NCBI RefSeq assembly: GCF_000755245.1
Contig: NZ_BBMP01000026.1
Location: forward strand, 276,254-340,253
DNA: 64,000 bases
From: Halococcus sediminicola
Lineage (GTDB): Archaea > Halobacteriota > Halobacteria > Halobacteriales > Halococcaceae
Direction of reading: 5' to 3'
Of the stretch, positions 17,365 through 25,806 are shown one piece after another; the first letter of the stretch is position 1, and every line of letters starts with the position of its first letter. The position numbers were made by a program, and so were the translations under genes. Below the pieces are notes generated by a model that saw only the letters and a list, made by a program, of their open reading frames with translations, made no database searches and had not been told where the DNA came from.

Positions 17365-17637
17365 CTCAGCGGTGTCCGATCGCCGGTTCGGTTCGGAGCG
17401 AGCGACCGAGAGGGGACCGTTCGCGCGAGCGGTGATTCATTACGAGAACGAACCGACCCCGACCAATTAAGCATTACCTATCGGTCTCGATGCATGTGTC
17501 ACGTCCACATTCGGAACGCCACGTGCTCGCCCTTCTTCGAGACCGGTTGCCGTGATCGTGTTGCAACGTTGTCTGCGGCCGTCCGCTCCAACCGTCGAAT
17601 TCGCAGGGAGAGGTGGCACTTGGAGGTGAAACCAAAC
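17365..17637. other. Divergent intergenic region
   Basis: No convincing gene. It holds the probable minus-strand promoter of the glycosyltransferase operon near 17470. A 21-codon frame from ATG 17490 is too short and featureless to call. The promoter-proximal part for the MATE gene follows and is listed separately. Confidence 0.5.
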
Positions 17638-17639
17638 CT

Positions 17640-17700
17640 TTTTAACTAACTGGTTAGTAGTGTCGGTAACGGCTGACTATCCAGTCAGCATTCGCCGACT
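17640..17700 (+). promoter_or_regulatory. Two dyads in the promoter of the MATE operon
   Basis: A TATA-like TTTTTAAC lies at about 17638-17645. It abuts an inverted repeat ACTAAC-TG-GTTAGT (17645-17658), and a second one, GCTGACT-ATCC-AGTCAGC, spans 17672-17689, ending 11 nt before the ATG at 17701. Both arms are perfect. Dyads on a core promoter of a drug exporter are typical repressor operators; no TetR or MarR gene is adjacent. Confidence 0.55.
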
Positions 17701-17925
17701 ATGACTGACGAGACGATTACTAATATCACGGATGCCATCTCTCGCACGCTGTATGGGTGCGGTTTTGGCGCGCTGTGGACCCGAATCACGACGTCCACGA
17801 ACGACACGACCATCACGGCGATTCGACCGGCGGCCGTCTACTGCGACGACCATGGAGCCACGACATGCGGCTGTCCCGGCCCCACTAGTAGCGTCTCCGT
17901 CGATCGGGGGGCCGTCACGGAGTGA
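17701..17925 (+). CDS. Small ORF translationally coupled to the MATE exporter
   Basis: A 74-residue frame from an ATG 11 nt after the operator-like dyads; its TGA overlaps the GTG start of the MATE gene as GTGA. The peptide (MTDETITNITDAISRTLYGC...) is Thr-rich with a Cys/His cluster (YCDDHGATTCGCPGP) and no family I recognise. Position and coupling argue for a real translated leader or small protein; coding bias is only moderately convincing. Confidence 0.5.
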   Translation: MTDETITNITDAISRTLYGCGFGALWTRITTSTNDTTITAIRPAAVYCDDHGATTCGCPGPTSSVSVDRGAVTE

Positions 17926-19421
17926 GTCTCCGGAGTCGCCTCGGCGGATTGTTCAAATCCCGCGAGGAGTTCGATCTCACGTCGGGCAGCATCGGCAAAC
18001 CGCTGTTCTATCTCTCCTTGCCGATCATCGTCCAGAACCTCTTTCAGACCGCCTACAACCTGGGCGATACGTTCTGGCTCGGGCAGTTCGATACGACCGC
18101 GCTGGCCGCGATCAGTTTCGCGTTCCCGATGGTCTTCCTGCTGATCTCGCTCGCGCTCGGGCTCTCGGTCGCGGGCAGCGTGCTCGTCGCCCAGTATACC
18201 GGTGCCGGGGAGGAACGGAGAGCCGAGTACGCCGCCTCACAGACGATCATCTACGCGGTGGTCGCCTCGCTCGTTCTCGGTGCCGTCGGCTACTTCTTCG
18301 TCGACGAACTGCTCGCACTGCTCGGTGCCAGCCCCGAGATCGCGCCGCTGGTGAAGGAGTACATGCAGGTGTACTCGGTCGGCCTCGTGGCCGTCTTCGG
18401 ATTCGCCGTCTTCATGTCGCTGATGCGCGGCTACGGCGACACGCTCACGCCGATGTACGTGATGGCCGGATCGGTCGTCATCAACATCGTTCTCGACCCG
18501 ATCCTCATCTTCGGTTTTCAAGACAACCCACTGTTCGGGCTGCTCGGCGCTCGTGGGATCGAAACGTGGCTGTTCGGCCTCACGGGCTACACCGGTTCCG
18601 GGATCGCCGGGGCCGCGATCGCGACGGTGTTCGCCCGGGCGCTCGCGTTCGGGGTCGGCCTCGTCGTCATGTTTCGCGGGAATCGCGGCGTCAAGATCCG
18701 CCTCCGACAGATGGTTCCCAGCCTCTCGTTCGCCCGCAAGGTCGTCGATATCGGTGTTCCCGCCTCGGTCGAGGGGACGGCGCGCTCGCTGTCGATCAAC
18801 CTGCTGTTGGTCGTCATCGCCGCGTTCCCCGAATCGGTCGTCGCCGCCTACGGGATCGGGACGCGCGTCTTCTCGGTGATCTTCCTGCCGGCGCTCGCGG
18901 TCTCGCAGGGTATCGAGACGATGACCGGCCAGAACATCGGCGCTCGCAAACTCGATCGCGCCGCGGAGACCAACCACTTCGGTGCTCGCGCCATGCTCGT
19001 CGGCCTGACCCTCCTCGGCGCGCTCGTTCTGATCGCCCCGGAACCGATCGCGGCCGTCTTCACCGACGACCCCGCGGTCGTCGCCCAGAGCGCGACCTTT
19101 CTCCGGTACTCCGCTCTCTCGTTCGGATTCATCGGCGTCATGCGGGCGTACACTGGTGGATTCCGCGGTGCGGGAAAGACGATGGTCGCGGCGGTGATCT
19201 CGCTCGTCTCGCTCGGACTCGTCCGGTTGCCGATCGCGTGGCTCGGGGCGGCAGCACTGGGCACCGTCGGTCTCTGGATCGCGTTCCCGATCTCGAATCT
19301 CGCGGGCGGGATCGTGGCGTATCTCTGGTTCAAGCGGGATACCTGGCGCGATCAGAACCTCACCGAATCGAACGTCGGCGCGGACGTCGCGGGAGCGGAG
19401 ACGTCAGTGATGGACGATTGA
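17922..19421 (+). CDS. MATE-family multidrug/cation antiporter
   Basis: A 499-residue, 12-helix exporter. It has the typical MATE opening FDLTSGSIGKPLFYLSLPI and the internal two-fold repeat, with NLFQTAYNLGDTFWLGQFDT early in the first half and ASVEGTARSLSINLLLVVIA opening the second. MATE proteins expel cationic drugs or metabolites using Na+ or H+. GTG 17922 is the coupled start; the conserved core begins at about residue 17. The promoter with two dyads lies ahead of the coupled small ORF, so expression is probably inducible. Confidence 0.9.
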   Translation: MSLRSRLGGLFKSREEFDLTSGSIGKPLFYLSLPIIVQNLFQTAYNLGDTFWLGQFDTTALAAISFAFPMVFLLISLALGLSVAGSVLVAQYTGAGEERRAEYAASQTIIYAVVASLVLGAVGYFFVDELLALLGASPEIAPLVKEYMQVYSVGLVAVFGFAVFMSLMRGYGDTLTPMYVMAGSVVINIVLDPILIFGFQDNPLFGLLGARGIETWLFGLTGYTGSGIAGAAIATVFARALAFGVGLVVMFRGNRGVKIRLRQMVPSLSFARKVVDIGVPASVEGTARSLSINLLLVVIAAFPESVVAAYGIGTRVFSVIFLPALAVSQGIETMTGQNIGARKLDRAAETNHFGARAMLVGLTLLGALVLIAPEPIAAVFTDDPAVVAQSATFLRYSALSFGFIGVMRAYTGGFRGAGKTMVAAVISLVSLGLVRLPIAWLGAAALGTVGLWIAFPISNLAGGIVAYLWFKRDTWRDQNLTESNVGADVAGAETSVMDD

Positions 19422-19507
19422 TCTCGGCGGTCCGCCTGCGGGACGAAATCTAAAAATCACGTCGATAGTGCACACCTGTCGTGGTTCAAATCAGCTTTTC
19501 GACCGTC

Positions 19508-19702
19508 TCAGCCGCGATAGTTCCGCAGTGCGATCCAGCCGGCGGCGATCGCGCAGACCGCTCCGACGACGAACGCGACGGGTTGGCCGGACGCACTCCA
19601 CTCCCAGCTCAGTACCGTTGACCCGAACAGCGCAACTGCCACCGCGAGCAGTCCGACGACGGTGCCGATGGCTGACGTGTCGCGCTCGAAGATGGACGCC
19701 AT
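19508..19702 (-). CDS. Small two-helix membrane protein
   Basis: A 64-residue protein with two hydrophobic helices (GTVVGLLAVAVALFGSTVLS and AFVVGAVCAIAAGWIAL) ending RNYRG. ATG 19702 gives the compact form MASIFERDTSAIG; ATG 19729 would add nine residues. It is convergent with the MATE gene and divergent from the sulfatase-fold gene. No function is recognised. Confidence 0.65.
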   Translation of the reverse strand: MASIFERDTSAIGTVVGLLAVAVALFGSTVLSWEWSASGQPVAFVVGAVCAIAAGWIALRNYRG

Positions 19703-19833
19703 ATCCGGCGCTACCGGTTGCAGGAACATAATTATTCGCCAAGTGAAGTGATTCTTCTATCGATGATTCGGTCGCCGCGGGCTATCGCGACGAATGGCAA
19801 AACAAATGCCCGGGCGCGCAGTGGTGGCGACCA

Positions 19834-21183
19834 ATGAAGACGCTACTGCTGACCATCGACGCGTGGCGCGCCTCGCACGCCTCGTTCATGCCCGACGCGG
19901 TCGGCGACCACACGCCGAACCTCGCGGCGCTCGCCGAGGACGGGACCGCCTTCTCGCAGGCCGTAAGCCACGGCCCGGCGACGCCCTATGCCTTTCCCTC
20001 CGTTTTCACCTCGACGCTCCCGCTCGACTATGGGGGCTACGAGAGCCTGAGCGATGAGCGGACGCTGGTGAGTGAAGCCCTCCAAGGGGGAGGCTGGAGC
20101 GCCGCGGGCGTCCACGCGAACCCGTGGCTCGGCGAAAAATACGGCTACGGCCGTGGCTACGACATCTACCGCGACGTCGGCGAGTTCGGGCTGCCCGGAC
20201 TCGAACGGGGCCGACAGTTCCTGCTCGACAACTTCTCGCTCGACAGTTCCGTCTATCGTGCGGCACAGACGCTCTATCGAACTGTGCAGGGACCACTGCG
20301 GATGCTCGGTGGCGGCGATGCGGCCGAAATCGAGGTCGCACGCAAGGCGCTCGAAAAGTCGAGCGACGAGACGTTCGTCTGGACGCATCTGCTCGAACCG
20401 CATGCACCATATACGCCGCCGAAGCGCCACCGCGATGCGGTGGGTGTTCCTGAAACGGACGCGACGCCCTCCCAACTCGTCACACGCGCCCAGCACAGTC
20501 CCGAGGAATTCACCGAACACGAGCGCGAGGTCGTCCGCGGACTCTACGCCGCGTCGGTGCGCCACGCCGACGAGAAGGCGGGAAAACTGCTCGACGCGGT
20601 GGACGACGATACCCTCGTGGTCGTGACGGCCGACCACGGCGAGGCGCTGTTCGAACACGGACAGGTGGGCCACGAGCCGGCGCTGTACGACGAACTCACC
20701 CACGTCCCACTCTTGGTTCGTCCACCGGGCGGCGCGGCGGCGGAGCTGGTCGAGACGCAGGCACAACACCTCGACATCGCGCCGACGATCCTCGATTATG
20801 CGGGCGTCGAGCCGCCGGCCTCGTATCGTGGGCGCTCGCTCCGGCCGGCCGTCGAGGGCGACGGTATCGAGAGTCGGGTAGCGATTTCGGAGGTGGCCTC
20901 CTCGGCGACTGAACCCGGTCGGCTCGCGCCCGACGAGTTACAGGTCGCGGCCCGCACGCCGGATCGGAAGCTCATCCACGCCGACGGCGAGGTGGTGGCG
21001 TTCGACCTTCACGACGACCCCGACGAACGCGAGCCGATTCCCGACCCGGTCGGCGACGATTGGGGGAATCTCCGAACGGCGCTCGATGACCGGCTGGCGA
21101 CCATCGACATCGGTGAGAGCGAAGGCGTCGAGCGTGACAAGGAAGTCCAGGAACGACTCCGGAACCTCGGCTATATCGACTGA
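19834..21183 (+). CDS. Sulfatase/alkaline-phosphatase-superfamily hydrolase
   Basis: A 449-residue cytosolic enzyme (no signal peptide) with the superfamily metal sites: Asp8 in LLLTIDAWRASH, and TADHGEALFEHGQVGHEP late in the chain. The standard Cys/Ser-x-Pro-x-Arg formylglycine motif of true sulfatases is not visible; the equivalent segment reads GPATPYAFPSVFTS. It may therefore be a phosphoesterase or phosphoglycerol-transferase-like member. It stands near glycosyltransferases, so envelope-glycan editing is possible but inferred. Confidence 0.8.
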   Translation: MKTLLLTIDAWRASHASFMPDAVGDHTPNLAALAEDGTAFSQAVSHGPATPYAFPSVFTSTLPLDYGGYESLSDERTLVSEALQGGGWSAAGVHANPWLGEKYGYGRGYDIYRDVGEFGLPGLERGRQFLLDNFSLDSSVYRAAQTLYRTVQGPLRMLGGGDAAEIEVARKALEKSSDETFVWTHLLEPHAPYTPPKRHRDAVGVPETDATPSQLVTRAQHSPEEFTEHEREVVRGLYAASVRHADEKAGKLLDAVDDDTLVVVTADHGEALFEHGQVGHEPALYDELTHVPLLVRPPGGAAAELVETQAQHLDIAPTILDYAGVEPPASYRGRSLRPAVEGDGIESRVAISEVASSATEPGRLAPDELQVAARTPDRKLIHADGEVVAFDLHDDPDEREPIPDPVGDDWGNLRTALDDRLATIDIGESEGVERDKEVQERLRNLGYID

Positions 21184-21186
21184 GTG

Positions 21187-21405
21187 GTTGCGGCTGCGAT
21201 GCGGCGGTGCCTGGCGGATGAAGGGCGAGCACCCTACGGGTGCGAGGGCTTCTGCGGTCGGTGCGGTCGCTATGCGGTGCGGTCTGCAGAATCGTCCGCG
21301 CGAACGGAGTGAGTGCGATTCGCCGCTCGCGCGGTTTGCGAGCGGGAGTTTTCAGTCCAGGTTTTTGGTCGGGGGTTGAGCGCGCGAGTGAAACGAGCGC
21401 GCGAT
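21187..21405 (-). repeat. Dispersed ~220-bp intergenic repeat, copy 1
   Basis: The gene-free region after the sulfatase gene is, in reverse complement, homologous to 50818-51045. A block of 34 nt is identical (21319-21352 versus 50876-50909) and contains a stem-loop (CCGCTCGC...GCGAGCGG). Other conserved patches include CTTCATCCGCC and GCTCGTTTCACTCGC. Short ORFs across it are not real genes; the copies are intergenic and inverted with respect to each other. Confidence 0.75.
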
Positions 21406-21412
21406 GTTGTTC

Positions 21413-21460
21413 GAAAGGCGCGGAGCGCCTTTCGTAATGACGAGAGAGCTTCGCTCTCTC
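21413..21460 (+). repeat. Double-hairpin element, intergenic relative
   Basis: Two perfect stems with 3-nt loops: GAAAGGCGC-gga-GCGCCTTTC (21413-21433) and GAGAGAGC-ttc-GCTCTCTC (21442-21460), separated by GTAATGAC. Layout and spacer resemble the 43-bp elements in artA and gatE, with compensatory stem changes. It could also act as a bidirectional terminator for the flanking convergent genes, since a run of A follows at 21476. Confidence 0.6.
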
Positions 21461-21488
21461 GAACTACCCCCGTCTAAAAAAGTGGGTG

Positions 21489-21671
21489 TTACAGACTCCA
21501 CTGCGGGTCGGCGGGTTCCCACGAGACGGGACCGGTCTCGACGGGGCTGAGGCCACGATGGTCCCGACAGGGTGCGCCCGGAACCGACACCTCGCGCAGA
21601 CACGGCCCGTCGCCGGTGGGGCGGGCACAGATTGGTTTTCCATCCGTGGTCGGGTAGACGGTGCTTGCCAT
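21489..21671 (-). CDS. Small Cys/His-containing protein
   Basis: A 60-residue protein beginning MASTVYPTTDGKPICARPTG. Three cysteines and a histidine are spaced as C-x8-C-x11-C-x2-H (ICARPTGDGPC, APCRDH), resembling a short zinc-knuckle found in several haloarchaeal small proteins. No other domain. It is convergent with the repeat region and may be autonomous. Confidence 0.6.
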   Translation of the reverse strand: MASTVYPTTDGKPICARPTGDGPCLREVSVPGAPCRDHRGLSPVETGPVSWEPADPQWSL

Positions 21672-21776
21672 ACCTATCGAACGGGGCCACTCGAAAAAGA
21701 CGTCGAGGCCTGCGTATGCTCGCCGTATATGCCCGGGTGGCTGTTCGGCTGTTCGTCGCGGGCGATGGGTCGGCTC

Positions 21777-22571
21777 TCAGGCCGTCGAGCGCCGGAGTCG
21801 CCAGACGTGTTCGAGGAACTCGAAGTATTCGTCGGGCGTGAGCTTCGACTCGCCGCGTTCGCGCTCGGTGAACACGTAGGGCACTTCGACGACGCGGTCG
21901 TAGTCACATTTCATCAGCACTTCGAGCAGGATTTTGTACCCTGTCGGCGCGAGCGCGACGTCGTCGATGAGTTCGTGTCGGATGGCGAAGAAGCCGCTCA
22001 TCGGGTCGGCGATGCCCCGGGTCGGCGTCAGGGCGAGTTTGGTGATGGCCATCGCGCCGCGGCTGACGATTCGCCGGAAGCGCGACCAGTTCTCGACGCC
22101 GCCGCCGGCGACGTGGCGACTGCCGATGGCGATGTCGGCCCCGTTCGCGAGCGCCGTGACGAGTGCGGGCAGTTTCTCGGGTGGGTGCTGGAGGTCGGCG
22201 TCGATGACTGCACAGTTCTGGTAGCTGGCCTCGTCGAATCCCCGTGAGACGGCGGTCGCGAGCCCGGATTCCTCGGTGCGGCGCACGATGCGGACCGTCT
22301 CGGCGTCCGCGTAGGAGTCCGCGACGAGCTGCCAGGTCTTGTCCGGCGAATCGTCGTCGACGACGACGATCTCGAAGCGGAAGTCGGCGAGGGCGTCGCG
22401 ACAGCGCTCGACGACGCGCTCGATGTTCTCGCGTTCGTTGTACGTCGGGATGATGATGGAGACCGAGCGCCCGCGACTCGCCGTCGAGCGGTCCTCGCGG
22501 CGGCTGTGCTCCGTTCCCGGCTGACTGTCGGCTGTGATACCGCGGCCGCGGTGACTGGGGCGCTCGGTCAC
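21777..22571 (-). CDS. GT2 glycosyltransferase (dolichol-phosphate sugar synthase type)
   Basis: The 265-residue GT-A enzyme contains the opening VSIIIPTYNERENIERVV, the nucleotide-binding DDDSPDKTWQLV, and the metal-binding VIDADLQHPPEKLPAL, all close to DPM1-type dolichol-phosphate mannose/glucose synthases. No membrane helices follow, as in the short DPM1 class. It likely charges a lipid carrier for protein or glycan glycosylation. GTG 22571 was preferred; the first ~35 residues are a low-complexity leader, so a start farther in is possible. Confidence 0.85.
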   Translation of the reverse strand: MTERPSHRGRGITADSQPGTEHSRREDRSTASRGRSVSIIIPTYNERENIERVVERCRDALADFRFEIVVVDDDSPDKTWQLVADSYADAETVRIVRRTEESGLATAVSRGFDEASYQNCAVIDADLQHPPEKLPALVTALANGADIAIGSRHVAGGGVENWSRFRRIVSRGAMAITKLALTPTRGIADPMSGFFAIRHELIDDVALAPTGYKILLEVLMKCDYDRVVEVPYVFTERERGESKLTPDEYFEFLEHVWRLRRSTA

Positions 22572-22703
22572 GACGGCCAACCATCTACGCCGGGGGCTAA
22601 AAACCGTTAGCACTTCCGGCGAGTGTTGTCCGCGACTCGTCAGGTGCCCGGCCGGGCGACGAGGTCACAACCCGTAAGTCCGTGCCCGCCCTCGACTCAG
22701 GGG

Positions 22704-23243
22704 ATGGCATCGGCCGCCGAATCGAGCGAGTGGGTCCACCTGACGGGCGACGAGCGCGTGCTCTGGGCCGGCACGCCGAGTCTCTATCCGGCGATACCGA
22801 CGATCGCGCTCGGGTTCGTGCTGAGCTTCCTCGGCGTCTGGCTCTACCGCGACGTCTCCCTGCCGCTGGTTCCGGCGTGGGCCGCGCTCGCGCTCGTCCC
22901 TGTGGGTGCGCTCGTCGCCGTGTGGGCGTATCTCTCACGCTGGAGCACGCGCTACGTGTTCACGACGAAGACAGTCTACGAAAAGCGGGGACTCCTCTCG
23001 CGGACCGTCACACAGGTCCGCTTCGACCGCGTCCAGAACACCGCCTTCGAACAGTCACTCGTCGAGCGCTCCCTCTCGTACGGCGACATCGACGTCTACA
23101 CCGCCGGCACCGGCGGGGTGAACCTCTCGCTGCGCGACGTGCCCGACCCGAAACGTGTGAACGCGCTCGTGACGACCAGACTCGGCGAGGCCGCACGTAC
23201 CGACCGACCGCACCGTTCGGCCGACGAGCAGCTGACGGTGTAG
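22704..23243 (+). CDS. Membrane PH-domain protein (YdbS-like)
   Basis: A 179-residue protein with two membrane helices (IPTIALGFVLSFLGVWLYRD; PAWAALALVPVGALVAVWAY) followed by a bacterial-type PH domain (RYVFTTKTVYEKRGLLSRTV; VRFDRVQNTAFEQSLVERSL; GDIDVYTAGTGG). These YdbS/DUF304 proteins are of unknown biochemical role. ATG 22704 was chosen; the longer frame reads through promoter-like DNA. The next gene starts 1 nt after its stop. Confidence 0.85.
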   Translation: MASAAESSEWVHLTGDERVLWAGTPSLYPAIPTIALGFVLSFLGVWLYRDVSLPLVPAWAALALVPVGALVAVWAYLSRWSTRYVFTTKTVYEKRGLLSRTVTQVRFDRVQNTAFEQSLVERSLSYGDIDVYTAGTGGVNLSLRDVPDPKRVNALVTTRLGEAARTDRPHRSADEQLTV

Positions 23244-23244
23244 C

Positions 23245-23487
23245 ATGCCGGACGAGCGATGGCCCGGTCTGCATCCACGGACCACGACACGACTGTTCGT
23301 CATCGGCGTCGTCTTTCTCGGGCTGTTCGTCCAGTTCCGCGAGCCGCTTGCGACGCTTTCGGGACTGCTCCTCGATGGGGTCTCCGGTCGGGAACTGACG
23401 CTCGCGCTCCTCGCGTTGCTCTCGGCGCTCGTTCCCCTCCTCGTCGCCACCGCGCTCGCGGACGCGCTCTACGACCGGTTTGGGTGA
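23245..23487 (+). CDS. Small two-helix membrane protein
   Basis: An 80-residue protein with two hydrophobic helices (LFVIGVVFLGLFVQF and LALLALLSALVPLLVATAL). It lies immediately after the YdbS-like gene and is probably translated from the same mRNA as a membrane partner. No motif is recognised. Confidence 0.7.
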   Translation: MPDERWPGLHPRTTTRLFVIGVVFLGLFVQFREPLATLSGLLLDGVSGRELTLALLALLSALVPLLVATALADALYDRFG

Positions 23488-23488
23488 A

Positions 23489-24694
23489 TCAGTCGTCGGC
23501 CGGCGTCTCCAGTCGTCGCGGCTCGCCGTCGAGTCGCGCTTCGACGCCCGTGATCAACCCATCGGCGCTGACGACGCGCGTGCGCTCGAAATCCGGACCG
23601 AACTCGTCGGCGACCGCTTCGACGACGACCAACCGGGTGGCGCTCTCGGCGAGCGCGCGATTCGTCTCGTCCGTGCCGGCGAGCACGGTGCAGTCGGCCG
23701 CCCGTACCGATTCGGCGACTTCTCGGCGAGTAGCGGCGTCGACCGGCGCGAACGGCGCTGTCGAAACGGTCTCGACGCCATGTGCGCGGGCGGTGTCGAG
23801 TGCTGCATCACCGTCCGGCAGGACGCCCGCCGAGACCGAAAACCCGGCTTCGGCGAGCACCACGATGGCGTGGGCGGCGGTACGACCGGTGCCGAGCACG
23901 TGAACGCGCGCGTCGCGCTCCGGGGGACTGCTCGTGACCGTGACGTCGGGGGTGGCGGTGACGGGATGGGTCGTCACCACCGCTTCCGTCCCGAAGGCGC
24001 GCTTGACGCGCTCTTCGGCGAGCACCGATTCGGGCGTGCCGGCTGCGAGGAGTTCGCCGTCGGCGACGAGCGCGAGTCGGTCACAGAAGCGCGCGGCCAG
24101 CGAGAGGTCGTGAATCGCACAGAGCGCCGCCCGCCCCTCGGCGACGAACTCCCGAACGAGCGAGAGAATCCGTACCTGATGGTCGATGTCGAGGCTGGCG
24201 GTCGGTTCGTCGAGCAGGAGGGCGTCGGGATTCTGACAGAGTGCCCGCGCCACCACGACGCGCTGGCGCTCGCCGCCGCTGACCTCGTCGATGGTCCGGT
24301 CGGCGAAGCGCGCGACGTCGGTGCGTTCCATCGCGCGCTCGGTGTGGTCGCGGTCGATCTCCGAAACGCGCTCGAAGCGCGAGCGGTAGGGGGTCCGGCC
24401 CATCGCCACCACCTCGCGGACGGGGAAGGCAAACGAGAGGCTCGTCTCCTGTGGGACCGTCGCCACCCGGCGGGCGAGGGCGCGCGCTGAAAGGGTGGTC
24501 GTATCGTCGCCACCGACCGTGACGTGGCCCGCGGTCGGTTCGAGAACGCCGTTGATGGTGCCCAAGAGCGTGCTCTTGCCCGCACCGTTCGGCCCGACCA
24601 GCCCGACGAGTTCGCTCCGCTCGACGTCGAGAGTCACGTCGTCGAGCGCCTGCACGCCGCCGAAGTTCACGGAGAGGTCTTGTATAGAGATCAC
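23489..24694 (-). CDS. btuD: Cobalamin ABC transporter ATP-binding protein
   Basis: The first ~250 residues are a FecE/BtuD-type ATPase: Walker [14 protein letters not shown]-loop VPQETSLSF, signature [10 protein letters not shown], Walker [13 protein letters not shown] and H-loop IHDLSLA. A C-terminal extension of about 150 residues has an alpha/beta pattern ([20 protein letters not shown]) seen in haloarchaeal BtuD proteins; its role is unknown. It overlaps btuC by 4 nt. The complex imports vitamin B12 with BtuC and BtuF. Confidence 0.9.
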   Translation of the reverse strand: MISIQDLSVNFGGVQALDDVTLDVERSELVGLVGPNGAGKSTLLGTINGVLEPTAGHVTVGGDDTTTLSARALARRVATVPQETSLSFAFPVREVVAMGRTPYRSRFERVSEIDRDHTERAMERTDVARFADRTIDEVSGGERQRVVVARALCQNPDALLLDEPTASLDIDHQVRILSLVREFVAEGRAALCAIHDLSLAARFCDRLALVADGELLAAGTPESVLAEERVKRAFGTEAVVTTHPVTATPDVTVTSSPPERDARVHVLGTGRTAAHAIVVLAEAGFSVSAGVLPDGDAALDTARAHGVETVSTAPFAPVDAATRREVAESVRAADCTVLAGTDETNRALAESATRLVVVEAVADEFGPDFERTRVVSADGLITGVEARLDGEPRRLETPADD

Positions 24695-25749
24695 AGCGCG
24701 TGCACCTCCCGGCGGCGAAGCAGGTAGAGGAAGAAGGGCGCGCCGACCGCCGCCGTCACGATTCCCACGGGGAGTTCGGCGGGTCCCGACCGGGCGAGCG
24801 TGTCGGCGGCGACGAGGAAGACGCCGCCCGCGAGCGCGCTCGTCGGGAGCAGGATACGATGATCGGGACCGACGAGCAGGCGCATCACGTGGGGGACGAC
24901 GAGTCCGACGAAGCCGATGACGCCCGAGACGGCGACGGCGGCGGCGGTCAGCACACTCGAGAGGGCCAACAGGATGCGCTTGCTGTGCTCGACCTCGATG
25001 CCGAGCGAGTGAGCCTCGTTCTCACCCAGTAGTAGGACGTTGAGGTCGCGCGCGTAGGCGGCGAGCACGGCGAACACGACCAGCGCGACCGGCAGCGTCG
25101 TGACGACGTCGCCCCAACTCGCGTTGTGGAGGTGGCCCATCAGCCAGAACGTCACCCGTTTGAGGCTCTCGCCGGCGTTGACGAGCAGATAGGAGATGAC
25201 GGCCCCCAGAAACGTCTGGATCGCGACACCTGCAAGAAGGAGGGTTGCGACTGGCGTCTTCCCACTCTCGGTGGCGATGAGATACACCCCGAAGGCCGCG
25301 ACGAGCGCGCCGGCGAAGGCCGCGCCCTGGAGACCGAGCGCGAACGGCACGGTAATCGGAAGGACGATCCACGCGACCGCGCCCGTGGCCGCCCCCGTCG
25401 AGACGCCGATGATGGAGGGGTCAGCCATCGGATTGCGGAAAAATCCCTGCATCACCGTCCCAGAAGCGCCGAGGGCAAAGCCGACGACCGCCGCGAGCGC
25501 GATGCGCGGCAGGCGGATCTCCATGACGATGGTACGTGCGGTCGCGGGAACCGTGAACGAAAGCGAGGGCAGGGCATCGAGAATCACCCGCGCCACGACC
25601 TCGTATCGGATGCCGACCGGCCCAAGCGTCGCGCTCCCGAGGACCGTCACGACGAGCGCGAGCGACAGGCCGGCCGACCACGCGAGCGTGCGCGAGCCGG
25701 TGGTTCTGGGGGCGTCCGTTCTCGTAACTGTGGACGCCTCGCTGTCCAT
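24691..25749 (-). CDS. btuC: Cobalamin ABC transporter permease
   Basis: A 352-residue FecCD/BtuC-type permease with about ten helices, including the conserved [37 protein letters not shown] and the coupling region [21 protein letters not shown] 25749 ([12 protein letters not shown]) is the start; the longer open frame crosses the promoter and btuF. It is divergent from btuF around a palindromic TATA box, and btuD follows with a 4-nt overlap. Confidence 0.92.
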   Translation of the reverse strand: MDSEASTVTRTDAPRTTGSRTLAWSAGLSLALVVTVLGSATLGPVGIRYEVVARVILDALPSLSFTVPATARTIVMEIRLPRIALAAVVGFALGASGTVMQGFFRNPMADPSIIGVSTGAATGAVAWIVLPITVPFALGLQGAAFAGALVAAFGVYLIATESGKTPVATLLLAGVAIQTFLGAVISYLLVNAGESLKRVTFWLMGHLHNASWGDVVTTLPVALVVFAVLAAYARDLNVLLLGENEAHSLGIEVEHSKRILLALSSVLTAAAVAVSGVIGFVGLVVPHVMRLLVGPDHRILLPTSALAGGVFLVAADTLARSGPAELPVGIVTAAVGAPFFLYLLRRREVHAL

Positions 25750-25772
25750 GACACCAACTGCGATTGGGTTAG

Positions 25773-25784
25773 ATAAATATTTAT
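25773..25784. promoter_or_regulatory. Palindromic TATA box shared by btuC and btuF
   Basis: ATAAATATTTAT is a perfect 12-bp palindrome. Its centre is about 29 nt from both divergent start codons (25749 and 25807). That is the normal TATA-to-start distance for leaderless haloarchaeal mRNAs, so a single element could fire in both directions. No cobalamin riboswitch fits in the 57-nt gap. Confidence 0.65.
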
Positions 25785-25806
25785 TGCATAGGGTCGCACG
25801 GCCGGT

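Noticed and set aside
17490..17555. 21-codon ORF upstream of the MATE operon
   Set aside because: Too short, no coupling to a downstream gene and no recognisable sequence.
25750..25806. Cobalamin riboswitch for btu genes
   Set aside because: The gap is only 57 nt and is filled by the palindromic TATA box; starts appear leaderless.
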